From Entoloma clypeatum (taxonomy: Eukaryota; Basidiomycota; Agaricomycetes; Agaricales; Entolomataceae), in assembly GCA_963565915.1 (NCBI GenBank), contig OY751490.1, positions 4,650,001 through 4,714,000 of the forward strand: a stretch of 64,000 nt of DNA. Direction: 5' to 3'. The notes below the pieces were generated by a model. That model had not been told where the DNA came from. It searched no databases and worked only from the letters and a program-made list of their open reading frames with translations. The position numbers and the translations under genes are program-made. Shown here one piece after another: positions 55,146 to 64,000 of the stretch (within the stretch, counting starts at the first letter, position 1; every line of letters starts with the position of its first letter).

Positions 55146-55620
55146 GTGAGTTCTCATTCATTTTCTTTCGTTACTATCTCAAAAACATCACAAATATATA
55201 TGAATTAAAAACCCACATAGACGAGAACCCGGATCTTATGGGGTGTGGCACGATTTGGTCATTATGGTGCAGGGGCTGTGGGGGGGATAAATCATATCCT
55301 GGTGAGTTTCCATCCGTTTTCCTTCATCTATATCTCAATTCCAACCCATTTATGTGTAGATTAAATGCCTGGGTTGACAACAGCCCAGCGTTTCGCGGAT
55401 ATCATGCGATTTTTGATTTTTATGGGTCAAGGCGTTGAAGTGATGCATAAATCACAACTCGGTGAGTTCTTATCCGTTTCCCCTCGTTTCTATCTCAAAT
55501 TCATGCCATCTATGTGTAGATTGAACGCCCAGACAGACGGCAGCCCAGCGTTCCACGGATATGGTGTGACTTTATATTTTTATGTGTCAAGGGGTTGAAG
55601 TAATTTATCGTGCATGGATT
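55146..55620 (+). repeat. Tandem 156-160-bp repeat with splice-like signals
   Basis: Units start at GTGAGTT (55146, 55302, 55462), each followed 50-60 bp later by a pyrimidine stretch and TGTGTAG, then a segment sharing ACAGCCCAGCGTTYCRCGGATAT in the last two units. Three units, the first the most diverged. Confidence 0.75.
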
Positions 55621-55734
55621 CTTTTCATTTCCATCTCAAAAGTACAGTATTTCTATGTGGAAGAAATGGTTTAGTAAATAAGATCACACAACACGTCAAA
55701 CATGCCGCCGAAGACAATCAGAATCTGAGGTGGG

Positions 55735-55898
55735 TCCAGCAGGTCCGAACCCTGGGTCCAGGTCCAACCCACCTCTGGACCTGGACCTCTAAGGAGGTCC
55801 GAGTCCGCCAGATGTAAGGACCCGCACCCCGGACCTCAGGTTCAGTCCAGGTCCGAACCGCGGTCCAGAGGTTCGAGGACCAAACTGTGGCCAGTGTA
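55735..55898. mobile_element. hAT-family terminus
   Basis: GGTCC/GGACC-dense 160 bp ending CTGTGGCCAGTGTA, the right-end type of the 31407 family. No left end found. Confidence 0.6.
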
Positions 55899-56240
55899 CC
55901 CCAAGGCAGTTCAAGGGAGATTCAAGTTTGTAGAAAGTCACTCAAAAGTAAGCATTTCATCAAGACCTCTCAAATCAGATCCAAGGTTACGAAAAGTCAT
56001 TCAAAAGGACAAACAAGTACTTCATATATTTTCAAGTACTATCAAAGTCAATGCAAAGATCTAGATTTAAAGCAGACAATGACATGGTGTGGCGGCTTCG
56101 CCTTGTGCTGCACACATTCAGCAAGGGAGAGCGAACGGGCTGGTGACAGGATGGGTGGTCCACGCGGGTCGTCTCCGTGTTGTTGGCTGTAGGTGGGAGT
56201 GAGAGGGCCGGCATTGAGGTGCAGCGCTGGTGGTCGTGGG
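55899..56240. other. Unassigned sequence
   Basis: No gene recognised. Its last 8 bases (GTCGTGGG) are the MITE target duplication. Confidence 0.5.
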
Positions 56241-56738
56241 TAGTGTTTTGAAGTCCAGTCTCAAAGACCTAGAACTGAACCAGAACCAGACTGGTAAAGA
56301 CTGGTGAGAGACTGGACTGCAGTCTCAAGTTTCAGATTTTTGAGGATTGACCAGTCTCGGGTTCTTCAAATTTTGGAAAAAAAGAAGACTGGTTCAACAC
56401 CAGTCTTGATTTGAGACTCAAAAAATGTAAACTGGTCATAGGTTCACACAGGTTCATATAGGTTCATATAGATTTTGTTCATCAAAGCTTCTATAAAATG
56501 TTTTGAAATGTGTTATAAATGATATTTTGAAACAGTTTTAATAAATTGGAAATAATCAGTTTAAACCAGTTCGAACCAGTCCTGGTTTACCTTTTTGGGA
56601 AAGGAAAGACTGGTTCACCAGTCTTTGACCAGTCCAGTCCTGGTTTCAGTTTTTTGGAGAAACCACTCAACCAGTCTTGGTTCTAGGTTCTCAATTTTTT
56701 GAGCAAAAAACCGGACTGGACTGGACTTTCAAACACTA
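56241..56738. mobile_element. ACTGG-rich hAT-type MITE
   Basis: 498 bp, ends TAGTGTTTTGAAGTCCAGTC / TAGTGTTTGAAAGTCCAGTC, perfect 8-bp duplication GTCGTGGG (56233-56240, 56739-56746). Confidence 0.93.
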
Positions 56739-56746
56739 GTCGTGGG

Positions 56747-57078
56747 GGCTACCGTTGGTTGGCTGGCATTGGGCAGTGGTGCCTGCACGTGTTCGTTGCA
56801 GGGAGGCAGCAATGGCATGTGGTCGGAGGGGATGCGTGTCTAGTCGGTGGTTGTGGTTGCAGCCGTGTCCCTTGGGGTGTGATGGTATGGGCTCCGCATC
56901 AACGGTCGTGCTCGCCGCTGTCTTCCTTGTGGGTCACCTGAGGGACTGTAGTTATGAGTTAACAGGGATGGCGGGGGCTTGGGTGGGCTTACCTGGAGAG
57001 CGGTGTCGTCCCTTACGGCGGGGGCCTGCTAGGGAGCGGGGATGTGGTGCAGCTCTGCCCCTGTATCTGCACGGTGTC
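56747..57078. other. Unassigned G-rich sequence
   Basis: No supported gene; continuous with the sequence left of the MITE before its insertion. Confidence 0.5.
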
Positions 57079-57260
57079 TAGTGTTTCAAGGTCCAGTTTA
57101 CCTTTGTTGATTTCAGACCGAGACTCAACGGAACCAAACCGGTGAGAGACGGGACTGCCGGTCTTGGTTTTTCGGATCACAGCCGGTCTTCGGTTCACTC
57201 GAAACTTTAGAGTTTGAAAGATCAGCCAAAGACTGGTTCGGATCGGTTTAAACCGGTATT
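57079..57260. mobile_element. Left part of an ACTGG-type MITE-like element
   Basis: Left end TAGTGTTTCAAGGTCCAGTT preceded by ACGGTGTC; interior ACCGGT/GGTTCGG motifs. A matching right-half pattern appears at 59600-59779 and is cut by the gypsy LTR, so the right end lies beyond the window. Confidence 0.6.
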
Positions 57261-57324
57261 TTCCATGAAACAATCCGAGGATCTGAAATCAATGTCCCGA
57301 AATGGCAAGTACAAAATTTCTGCC

Positions 57325-57402
57325 ACAAGAAAGACTTGAACTCTGAACTTCTATAGTATAAAGGATTCTTTTAACACCACTTAACCAACTGAGCCACAAG
57401 AC
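57325..57402 (-). other. tRNA-like sequence (degenerate tRNA or SINE head)
   Basis: On the minus strand: TGGCTCAGTTGG (box A type) and, about 45 bases on, GAGTTCAAGTC (box B type). Acceptor and T stems do not pair well, so a functional tRNA is unlikely. Confidence 0.35.
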
Positions 57403-57862
57403 CATTATATTTCATTGCTCACAATCACTCTACATCACAACTGTCCCACTTCCCAAATAGGCACACCTAAAAAAAAACACAAAAGGTGTGTGTGCGTGCT
57501 CCCTCCTGCCTCGATCACAAATAGACAGATTATAAATAAAATCTATAAATATATTCTGGCCTTTTCAGCATCTGTGCCCCTCATTGCAGAGTCAGCAATG
57601 GGTGGATGCGTCGTTTCGACATTGGATGACGCGCATCAAATGTGTCAAATATATGTAAACAAACTCAAAAAACATTGCATTTCTCCTTAATATGGCTACA
57701 CAGGAGGAAGTCAGCTTACAGACTATATCAATTATGTAGCAGAGTATCATATGTCAATAAATATGTGTTGATTTTATGGAATGATGCCACGGATTTTAAG
57801 TCATAGAGGTGCCATGCTCTACACCAAATAATAGTAAACAATGTGCAAAATGCATCGCGCAG
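57403..57862. other. Unassigned A/T-rich sequence
   Basis: No gene recognised. Ends at the SINE target duplication. Confidence 0.5.
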
Positions 57863-57876
57863 GCACGTGCAGTGAT

Positions 57877-58269
57877 GCGGTAGTCGCGTGGTAGCGCGCT
57901 GGGTTCAAAGGGGTGCAGCCCCCTCTGGCAAGCGAACGCGATCGAAGGATAAGAACCGCACTGGCGCTTCTTTGGGGGGCAGGGCGCAGACACCCCCCAG
58001 CGCCGCTAACGGCCAACCTCGCAAGGTTGGAGTGCTCTTGTATCGCGCGACCGAATACTCGGGTGCGCATACTAACGCGTTTGTTTATAACAGACTCCCC
58101 CGTCCTGGCGCGAGGACTTTTCAGCTCGACGGAGCTTTGCGCCGCTTGTTCTTCCTGCGTACGTAGGTCCTCGGACCGATGTAGTTTACTCTATGTCAAG
58201 CGGACTGTACCCCTAGTATACCGCTATATAAATTGTTGACCCAAAAAAAAAAAAAAAAAAAAAAAAAAA
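57877..58269 (+). mobile_element. SINE-like retroposon with A tail
   Basis: A 366-bp body plus 27 A (58243-58269), flanked by 14-bp direct repeats GCACGTGCAGTGAT (57863-57876, 58270-58283), the hallmark of LINE-machinery retroposition. The 5' part has a tRNA-like look: GTAGTCGCGTGGTAGCGC then GGGTTCAAAGG as a possible box B, though the spacing is short. No coding capacity. A diverged copy is at 43441-43800. Confidence 0.88.
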
Positions 58270-58283
58270 GCACGTGCAGTGAT

Positions 58284-58959
58284 AGAACTCATAAATAGAT
58301 ATGTATTCACCTTCTGAAGCACTTTGTATAATTTTTAGAAGTCCAGATAAGATAGAAATAATAAAATGTGCAGATTTCAGTAAAAGTGTTATATCTCCCT
58401 AATGAATGAGCCAAATTTGAAAAACAAATGTGCTGTGAGATCTCCTGAATGAGGAGAATCCAAAGCTGAAACAAAAAAGTTTGGTCAAATTTTCGACCTA
58501 TTTTGCTCATATTCACCTCATCAAGTCCTTTAATTTTATTTGAAGGGTCTGAATAGGTTTACATACACTGTTTCAATAGCATATGTATAGTATATTTAGA
58601 GTACAAATGTTGTGCAAAGGAGGAAGCTAGAAAATGTTGTTTTTTGTGTTTGAAAACACCATGCCACACTGTTCATCACAATTTACATTGTGTTTTGATG
58701 CATCAATTTGGAGCACCAACTTTCTACCATCCATAACCCATGTATATAACTCTATATATACTTCCTATGAGTTTCTAGATATGTCTACATAAGGTAAGAA
58801 TTATTTTTGTGGGTTTTGGTGCCACAGTTTGGGCATTGAGGGCACGATTTTCAACGATGTGCATGGCTCGGCATTGATGCCGAGCATGCTTGGCAATTGC
58901 CGAAAGTCAAACCATAACTGCCAGCAAAACCTTCCCACCCTTTTTTTATCCCCCACCAC
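58284..58959. other. Unassigned A/T-rich sequence
   Basis: No gene recognised on either strand. Confidence 0.5.
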
Positions 58960-59575
58960 CACTCCACCCGGCCACCACATCCGCCCAAGGGCCACTACTC
59001 GCGCATAACGGCCACCACTCATGCCCAACGGCCCTCTCTTCCGCCCAACAGCCACCTTTCATGCCCAACGGTCCTGACTCATGCCCAACAGCATCCCTTC
59101 GCCCTCAACGTGTCAACCCATGCCCAACACTGTCCTTTTGCCCCCAACACCATCCCTTCGCCCCCAACACCATCGACCCATGCCCAATGGCTGCCTTTCA
59201 TGCCCAACGGTCCCAACTTGCACCCACCGCCATTGACCCATGCCACACCGTCCCTTTGCCCCCAACACCGTCCCTTTGCCCTCAACGCCATCAACCCACG
59301 CACAACGGCTGCCTTTCATGCCCAATGGCTGCCCCTCTTGCCCAACTGCCCCGACTAGTGCCCCACGGCCGCCTCGCGTCCTCAACGCTATCGACTCACA
59401 CCCAGCACCCTTCCTTCGCGGTCAATGGCCTCCCTTGTCGTGCAACAGCCTCCCTTCGCATGCAACGGCCTCCCTTCATGCCATATGGCACCACGCACCT
59501 GCCACGACAGGTGCCCAACGGCCCCCTTTCACACCCAACGGCGTCGAGTCACGCCCCCAATTGAGGGAGTATGAC
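58960..59575 (-). repeat. 20-bp minisatellite, array e
   Basis: Same unit as arrays a-d in opposite orientation (CCCAACGGCC...CATGCCCAACGG). Lies between the two halves of the ACTGG-type element. Confidence 0.9.
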
Positions 59576-59599
59576 GCGCATGTGTCCTTAGTCTTATTG

Positions 59600-59779
59600 T
59601 ACTTGTAATATATTGGTTTAAACCAGTTGAGACCAGTCCGGTCTCACTTCTTTGAGGTAAACAGAACCGATGCACCAGTCTTGCATTGGTCCGGTTCAGT
59701 TTTTTCGAGATCATGTGAACCGAAAAATCGGTCTTGGTCTTGGTCTCTAAATTTTGAGGGTCAAAAACCAGACCGAACC
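59600..59779. mobile_element. Right-half segment of an ACTGG-type MITE-like element
   Basis: AAACCAGT.GAGACCAGTCCGG and AACCGAAAAATCGGTC motifs, interrupted by a gypsy LTR at 59780. Confidence 0.55.
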
Positions 59780-60068
59780 TGTTGAGGCGACACTAAGTCA
59801 AACGACGTCGCGAGCCCAAACTTAGAAACGAAGTGGAGAGATGATAAGAGAACTGTATTGCCAAGAGACCTAGCGGGAATCTCAAGAGAACAAGCTATTG
59901 AATACAAGTGAAAGTACCCTACTTATATATGTAAATTCCATGAGGCTGCGTTGTGGCAGCGTCATGCTGCGCAATAATGATAAGATGTCCTCATGTATGA
60001 TATGATGTAGATAAGATAAGATCGAGATAAGATAAGATGAAGTGAAAAGTGAAAATACAATCATAACA
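59780..60068 (-). repeat. 3' LTR of second gypsy element
   Basis: 289 bp, TGTTGAGGCG...AATCATAACA on the plus strand. Confidence 0.85.
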
Positions 60069-60079
60069 TTACCCCCTTT

Positions 60080-63000
60080 CTAGATCTCGACTTCCAGACG
60101 AGATATGATGTCATCCGGGGTGTCTGTGAAATTCTCATATGGTTTAAATTCCAATCCTTCAAAGATGTTTGCACGTAAGCGCCGGGGTGCATTTGGGTTT
60201 AATTTAAAGAAGTCCTCCACCGCTTCCTTGGCATGTTCTAGGTGATCCTCGGGTTCCCACATGTTGTGGTCCTGAGTCAGACCCTCCCATTGCACTAAAT
60301 ATTCCAGCTTCCCTCTCTTCAACCTTGAGTCAATAACTTTAGAGACATCGTACTCCTCTTTGCCATTGATAACTATCGGGTTTGGTGCCTGCACCCTTTG
60401 TGATATAAATAGTGGTTCTTTAAATAATCGGACCCGTGATACATTGATGACTGGGTGGATTTTCCAAGTTTTTGGTAATTTAAGTTCTACAGCGTGTGAC
60501 GAAATGATTTGGGTTATGGTATAGGGTCCAATCCATCGTTCGGCAAGTTTCTTTAAGGGTCAGTTCAACTTTAGGTCTTTAGTTGATAACCAAACTTGTC
60601 GCCAACTTTGTAAACTGGTGCATCACCCCGTTTCAGGTTTGCATACCGTTCCATCTCTTCTCGTGCTTTTACTAGCGCTGCTTCTGCCTCCTCATGAATC
60701 TTCTTCATTCGCTCTGCAAATTCCTTTGCCGGTTCTGACTTTTCTGCCCTCCGAGGTTCTATGCCCATCCTAGGGTTAAACCCATAATTTACATAGAACG
60801 ATGAAAACTGAGTTGCCGTGTGAATTTTATTATTATAGGCGAACTCCGCGGTTGCCATCCATTCGGGCCAATCTGTTTGCCGATGGGAAATAAATGATCT
60901 TAGATATTGCTCCAACTCCTGATTGATGTGTTCTGTCTGTCCGTCTGTTTGCGGATGATATGCCGTTGATAATTTAGTTGTGATCCCCAATATTTTATTT
61001 AGTTCCTTCATAAATATTGCCGCAAATTGTGGTCCTCGGTCTGACGTTAACGATTCCGGCAGTCCATGAAGTTTCCAGACTTCGTTCTGATATAGTTTAG
61101 CTAATCCTTCTGCTGAGACTTCATCACATGTTTTGATAAAGTGTGATTGCTTTGTCGATCTGCAAGCCACAACTAATACTGTGTTGTACCCCTGAGCTTC
61201 TGGAAGTCCTACAATAAAATCTGCTGTAACATGTTTCCATGGTCCTGCATGTTCTGTGTTTGCTTTTAATTTACCGGCTAGCGGTTGAGGCACGTTTTTT
61301 GATCGTTGACATCTGTCGCAGCCCTCAACGTATGCTTTGACCATGTTTGTAATATTAGGCCACCAATAATTACGTGTAACCAATTCCAGGGTCTTCCACT
61401 GCCCTGGGTGTCCTGCCACTGGGTTGTCGTGGTGTAATTTAATTATTTCCTCCCTGAGTTCCTGACTTTTCGGAACATAAACCTTTCCTCGATGTAACCA
61501 GAGTCCCTGCTCTTCATGCCATTCATCTGCGCGCAATGTTTTGGTATTTGTCTTTTTTAACTCTTCCACTGCTTTCAACACTTGTTCATCAAACTCCTTG
61601 GCATCCCTGATGCGTTTTAATAGTTTACTTTCTTGTCCATCAATAAGTATGTGACCTCGATCCATTGCTCGCAAGTGGAAGTATTCAGGTTTTAATAATG
61701 TTACGTCTTCGTTGTCATTTTCCACCCCCTTTCTATGATCAACCCTTCTCGAAAGAGCATCCACCTTTCCCATTGAGGTGCCAGCCTTGTGTATTAATTT
61801 GAAATCAAAACATGTTAGATACAACGCCCAGCGTGCTTGTCGGCGATTAAGCTTTCGTCCCTTCATGAAGTACTCAAGGTTTTTATGATCGGTCAAGATC
61901 TCGACCTCATGTTTGGCTCCTTCAAGGTGGTGTCTCCATGCTTCCAGCGCTCGAATTATGCCCAGCATTTCTTTATCGTGTACATCGTAATTTTGTTCCA
62001 CGTCATTCAATCCTTTAGATAGAAAGGCACATGGCCTCCATTTCTCATCCTCGCATTCCATAGATAGAATTGCTCCTGTAGCAAAGTCCGATGCGTCTGA
62101 TTCTACTCTCAACTTCCGATCCGGATTGGGAGATACTAATATAGGTGCTTTCGTAAATAATTTTTTTAGCATATCAAACGCTTCCTCCTGTTCCTCTTTC
62201 CAATTCCAGATTGTTTCCTTCCTTGTTAATTTATGTAATGGCCCTGCCACTTTAGAGAAGTCTTTGACAAATCTTCGATAGAAATTGGCCAATCCTAGAA
62301 ACGACTGGACTTCTTTGACTTTCGTTGGTTTCGGCCATTGTTTGATGGCGTCTACTTTTGAAGGATCCATTCGAATTCCGTCTTTCCCAATAATTAACCC
62401 TAAGAACTCTATTTCGTCTCTGTCAAAGAAACATTTTCCCGGTTTTAAGAATAAGTCGTTTTCCCGTAATCTTTTTAGAATTTCCTCCACGATTTCACTG
62501 TGTCCTTTTTCTCCTTCAGTTGCTACCAATATATCGTCAATATAGATAACTACATCTCCTTGATCAATCAAGTCTCTAAATATGTCGTTCATCATGGTTT
62601 GAAATGTGCTTGGGGAATTATTTAATCCGAAGAACATAACTGTTGGTTCGAAGGCTCCATCTGGGGTTGTAAATGCCGCTTTCCACTCGTCTCCTTCTTT
62701 GATGCGTACATTGTTATACCCTCATCTGAGGTCCATTTTGGTAAACTTTTTCTTTCCTTTTAATTTATCGATCAATTCCGGAATCAACGGAAGTGGATAA
62801 TTATTGCGAACGGTCCAGCTGTTAATATGTCGGTAATCCTGTACCATTTGTTTCTTTCCATCTTTTTTGGGTATAAAGAATACTGGCAAAGTTTGTGGTG
62901 ACTTGGTAGGTTGAATATATTCTTTGCGTAATTGATCGTTTACAAATTCAGATCCTTTCATCTGGTGACAGGGGATAGACTTTGGCCTTTTTTGGTACAA

Positions 63001-63655
63001 AATCCAGTTTTAAGTCTATAGCATGATCCCATGGTTTCCTGACTGGTAATCTCTCCAATGCTTTCTTTTCAAAGACTGATAGATATTTGTGATATTTCTG
63101 GGGGACAACCTGTTCCGCCGGTACTTCATCTGAGGGTTCTCCCTTAGCTGCCCTGAGCATGTGGATTACTTCCTCCTTCACTTCTTTCTCATTTCCTTCT
63201 ACTACTTCTTCCATCCTTCCACCCCATCTGGTCCTTGCAGTTTTATTTAAGTAACGTGTTCGACACATGCCACATTCTTCTGGACATCTTGATAATTTAA
63301 TTTCCGCTTTTTCCCAATCGATTTCTGGATTATGACGTTTCAGCCAAGTATGTCCAACGATAATTTTAGCTTTTCCTAGGTTGCATGCTTCAAACACTGC
63401 TATTTCCACGTGTCCTTTATACCGCATAGCCATGACTGCTTCGTGCGTGATCGAACCTCCTTGGTTAAGCGTGCCATCAACATTATAGACCCGAATGGGG
63501 AAAGGTAGTTCCCTTAATTTAATGTTGTTTTTTTTGGCAAAGTCCAGATCTATGAACATCCCTGTCGCCCCTGAGTCTAATAACGCTTCAACATCAAATG
63601 TGTGTTTGTCCTGCAGCGTTTCCAGCACGATTTTCATCATAAGCTCCTTTTCCAA
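60080..63655 (-). pseudogene. Gypsy Pol: protease, RT, RNase H, integrase, chromodomain (broken)
   Basis: Protease with intact [12 protein letters not shown] and [17 protein letters not shown] with PVFFIPKKDGKKQMVQDYR, MDLR and VVIYIDDILVATEG; RNase H (ESDASDFATGAILSME); integrase zinc region (GHPGQWKTLELV...CDRCQRSK) and core ([33 protein letters not shown], catalytic Glu present); chromodomain (LEYLVQWEGLTQDHNMWEPE) to the stop at 60080. Lesions: frameshift near 62980 between protease and RT, TGA at 62722-62724 where Trp is expected (MDLR-W-GYNN), one-base loss near 60583, and TGA at 60560-60562 where Arg is expected. Most of RT to integrase (60571-62637) is one 688-codon frame. Few lesions suggest recent inactivation. 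Confidence 0.92.
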
Positions 63656-63664
63656 AGAAGCGGA

Positions 63665-64000
63665 TCAAATAAAAGATGGTTCCCCCATAGAGTCCATTTG
63701 CCTAGTTAAGTTATCTGATTCATCGCAACAGGGAATTAAGCATTCATCCATAGGGGACAAACCAAGCCTCATTGCCGAGGGCTCCCCAATGATATAGTTT
63801 ACAAGCGTATCTAAGTCCGATTCATCTGTGCTATTTTTTTGGGTTTTTACCTTTTTGGGTTTGTCCAATAGTATTTTATTGTATGTAACTGCTGCGTCCG
63901 TAAGCTTTTGAAACCAAGAATTTACAGTGTCTTTATGTACAGTGCCTCACAAAACTGATTCAATGTTTGCTACTTTGTGAATACCTTCAAAATAACTTTG
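63665..64000 (-). pseudogene. C-terminal end of Gag, second gypsy element
   Basis: Frame through DKPKKVKTQKNSTDESDLDT and DECLIPCCDESDNLTRQMDS to a stop at 63665; upstream FQKLTDAAVTYNKILL continues toward the window edge, with a TGA near 63950. No CCHC knuckle is visible in this part. Confidence 0.55.

Larger units (their letters stand above)
59780..64000 (-). mobile_element. Second Ty3/gypsy retrotransposon, 3' part
   Basis: Minus strand: the 3' LTR is at the left, followed by a purine tract (60069-60076), the chromodomain, Pol, the protease and the end of Gag running off the window. The 5' LTR is outside. Distinct in sequence from the 35.6-kb gypsy element. Confidence 0.92.

Overview
This window looks like a transposon-rich stretch of a mushroom-forming basidiomycete (Agaricomycetes) genome. 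The evidence is the KDZ-type and Plavaka-type DNA transposases, hAT elements with many introns of 47-71 bp, Ty1/copia and Ty3/gypsy retrotransposons, a STAND/NLR-like pseudogene and a seven-exon jacalin-type lectin gene. No species is claimed.

Layout. 1-222: Ty3/gypsy integrase tail (minus strand). 216-4839: 5'-truncated copia element A, ending in an LTR. 4840-6905: decayed KDZ transposase. 7436-9240: decayed companion ORF; the short motif ACCGGCA/TGCCGGT recurs through 5.0-8.9 kb. 9575-16125: an apparently complete hAT transposon with 8-bp target duplication GTTATAGT, a ten-exon transposase with an open reading frame, a KOW-like passenger ORF and a large inverted-repeat block. 16.3-19.3 kb: an MITE end and a second copia family with a solo LTR nested in it. 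19579-25004: full-length copia element B (duplication TAGAG), coding region broken. 25.6-28.3 kb: an element with perfect 78-bp inverted termini and a MULE-like foldback. 28608-29471: intact host-type lectin gene. 30.0-31.3 kb: kinase exon and NLR pseudogene. 31407-32927: hAT derivative. 33.8-34.9 kb: unrecognised gene. 35603-42172: full Ty3/gypsy element (duplication ACGAG) in a 20-bp minisatellite, apparently self-primed and with an extra ORF after pol. 43.4-46.1 kb: SINE copy, unrecognised gene split by an MITE, second MITE. 46.3-49.1 kb: Plavaka pseudogene split by a 1-kb element with a minisatellite core. 49.3-54.5 kb: MITE, gypsy tail, hAT gene split by copia element C. 55-59.8 kb: tandem repeats, MITEs, a SINE with 14-bp target duplication, a minisatellite. 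59780-64000: 3' part of a second gypsy element (minus strand).

Most genes here are mobile-element genes and most are dead. A recurring lesion is CGA to TGA or the equivalent G to A change at CpG sites. This fits decay by deamination of methylated CpG. The best candidates for function are the hAT transposase, the jacalin-like gene, the unrecognised 34-kb gene and the small ORF in the 35.6-kb gypsy element.
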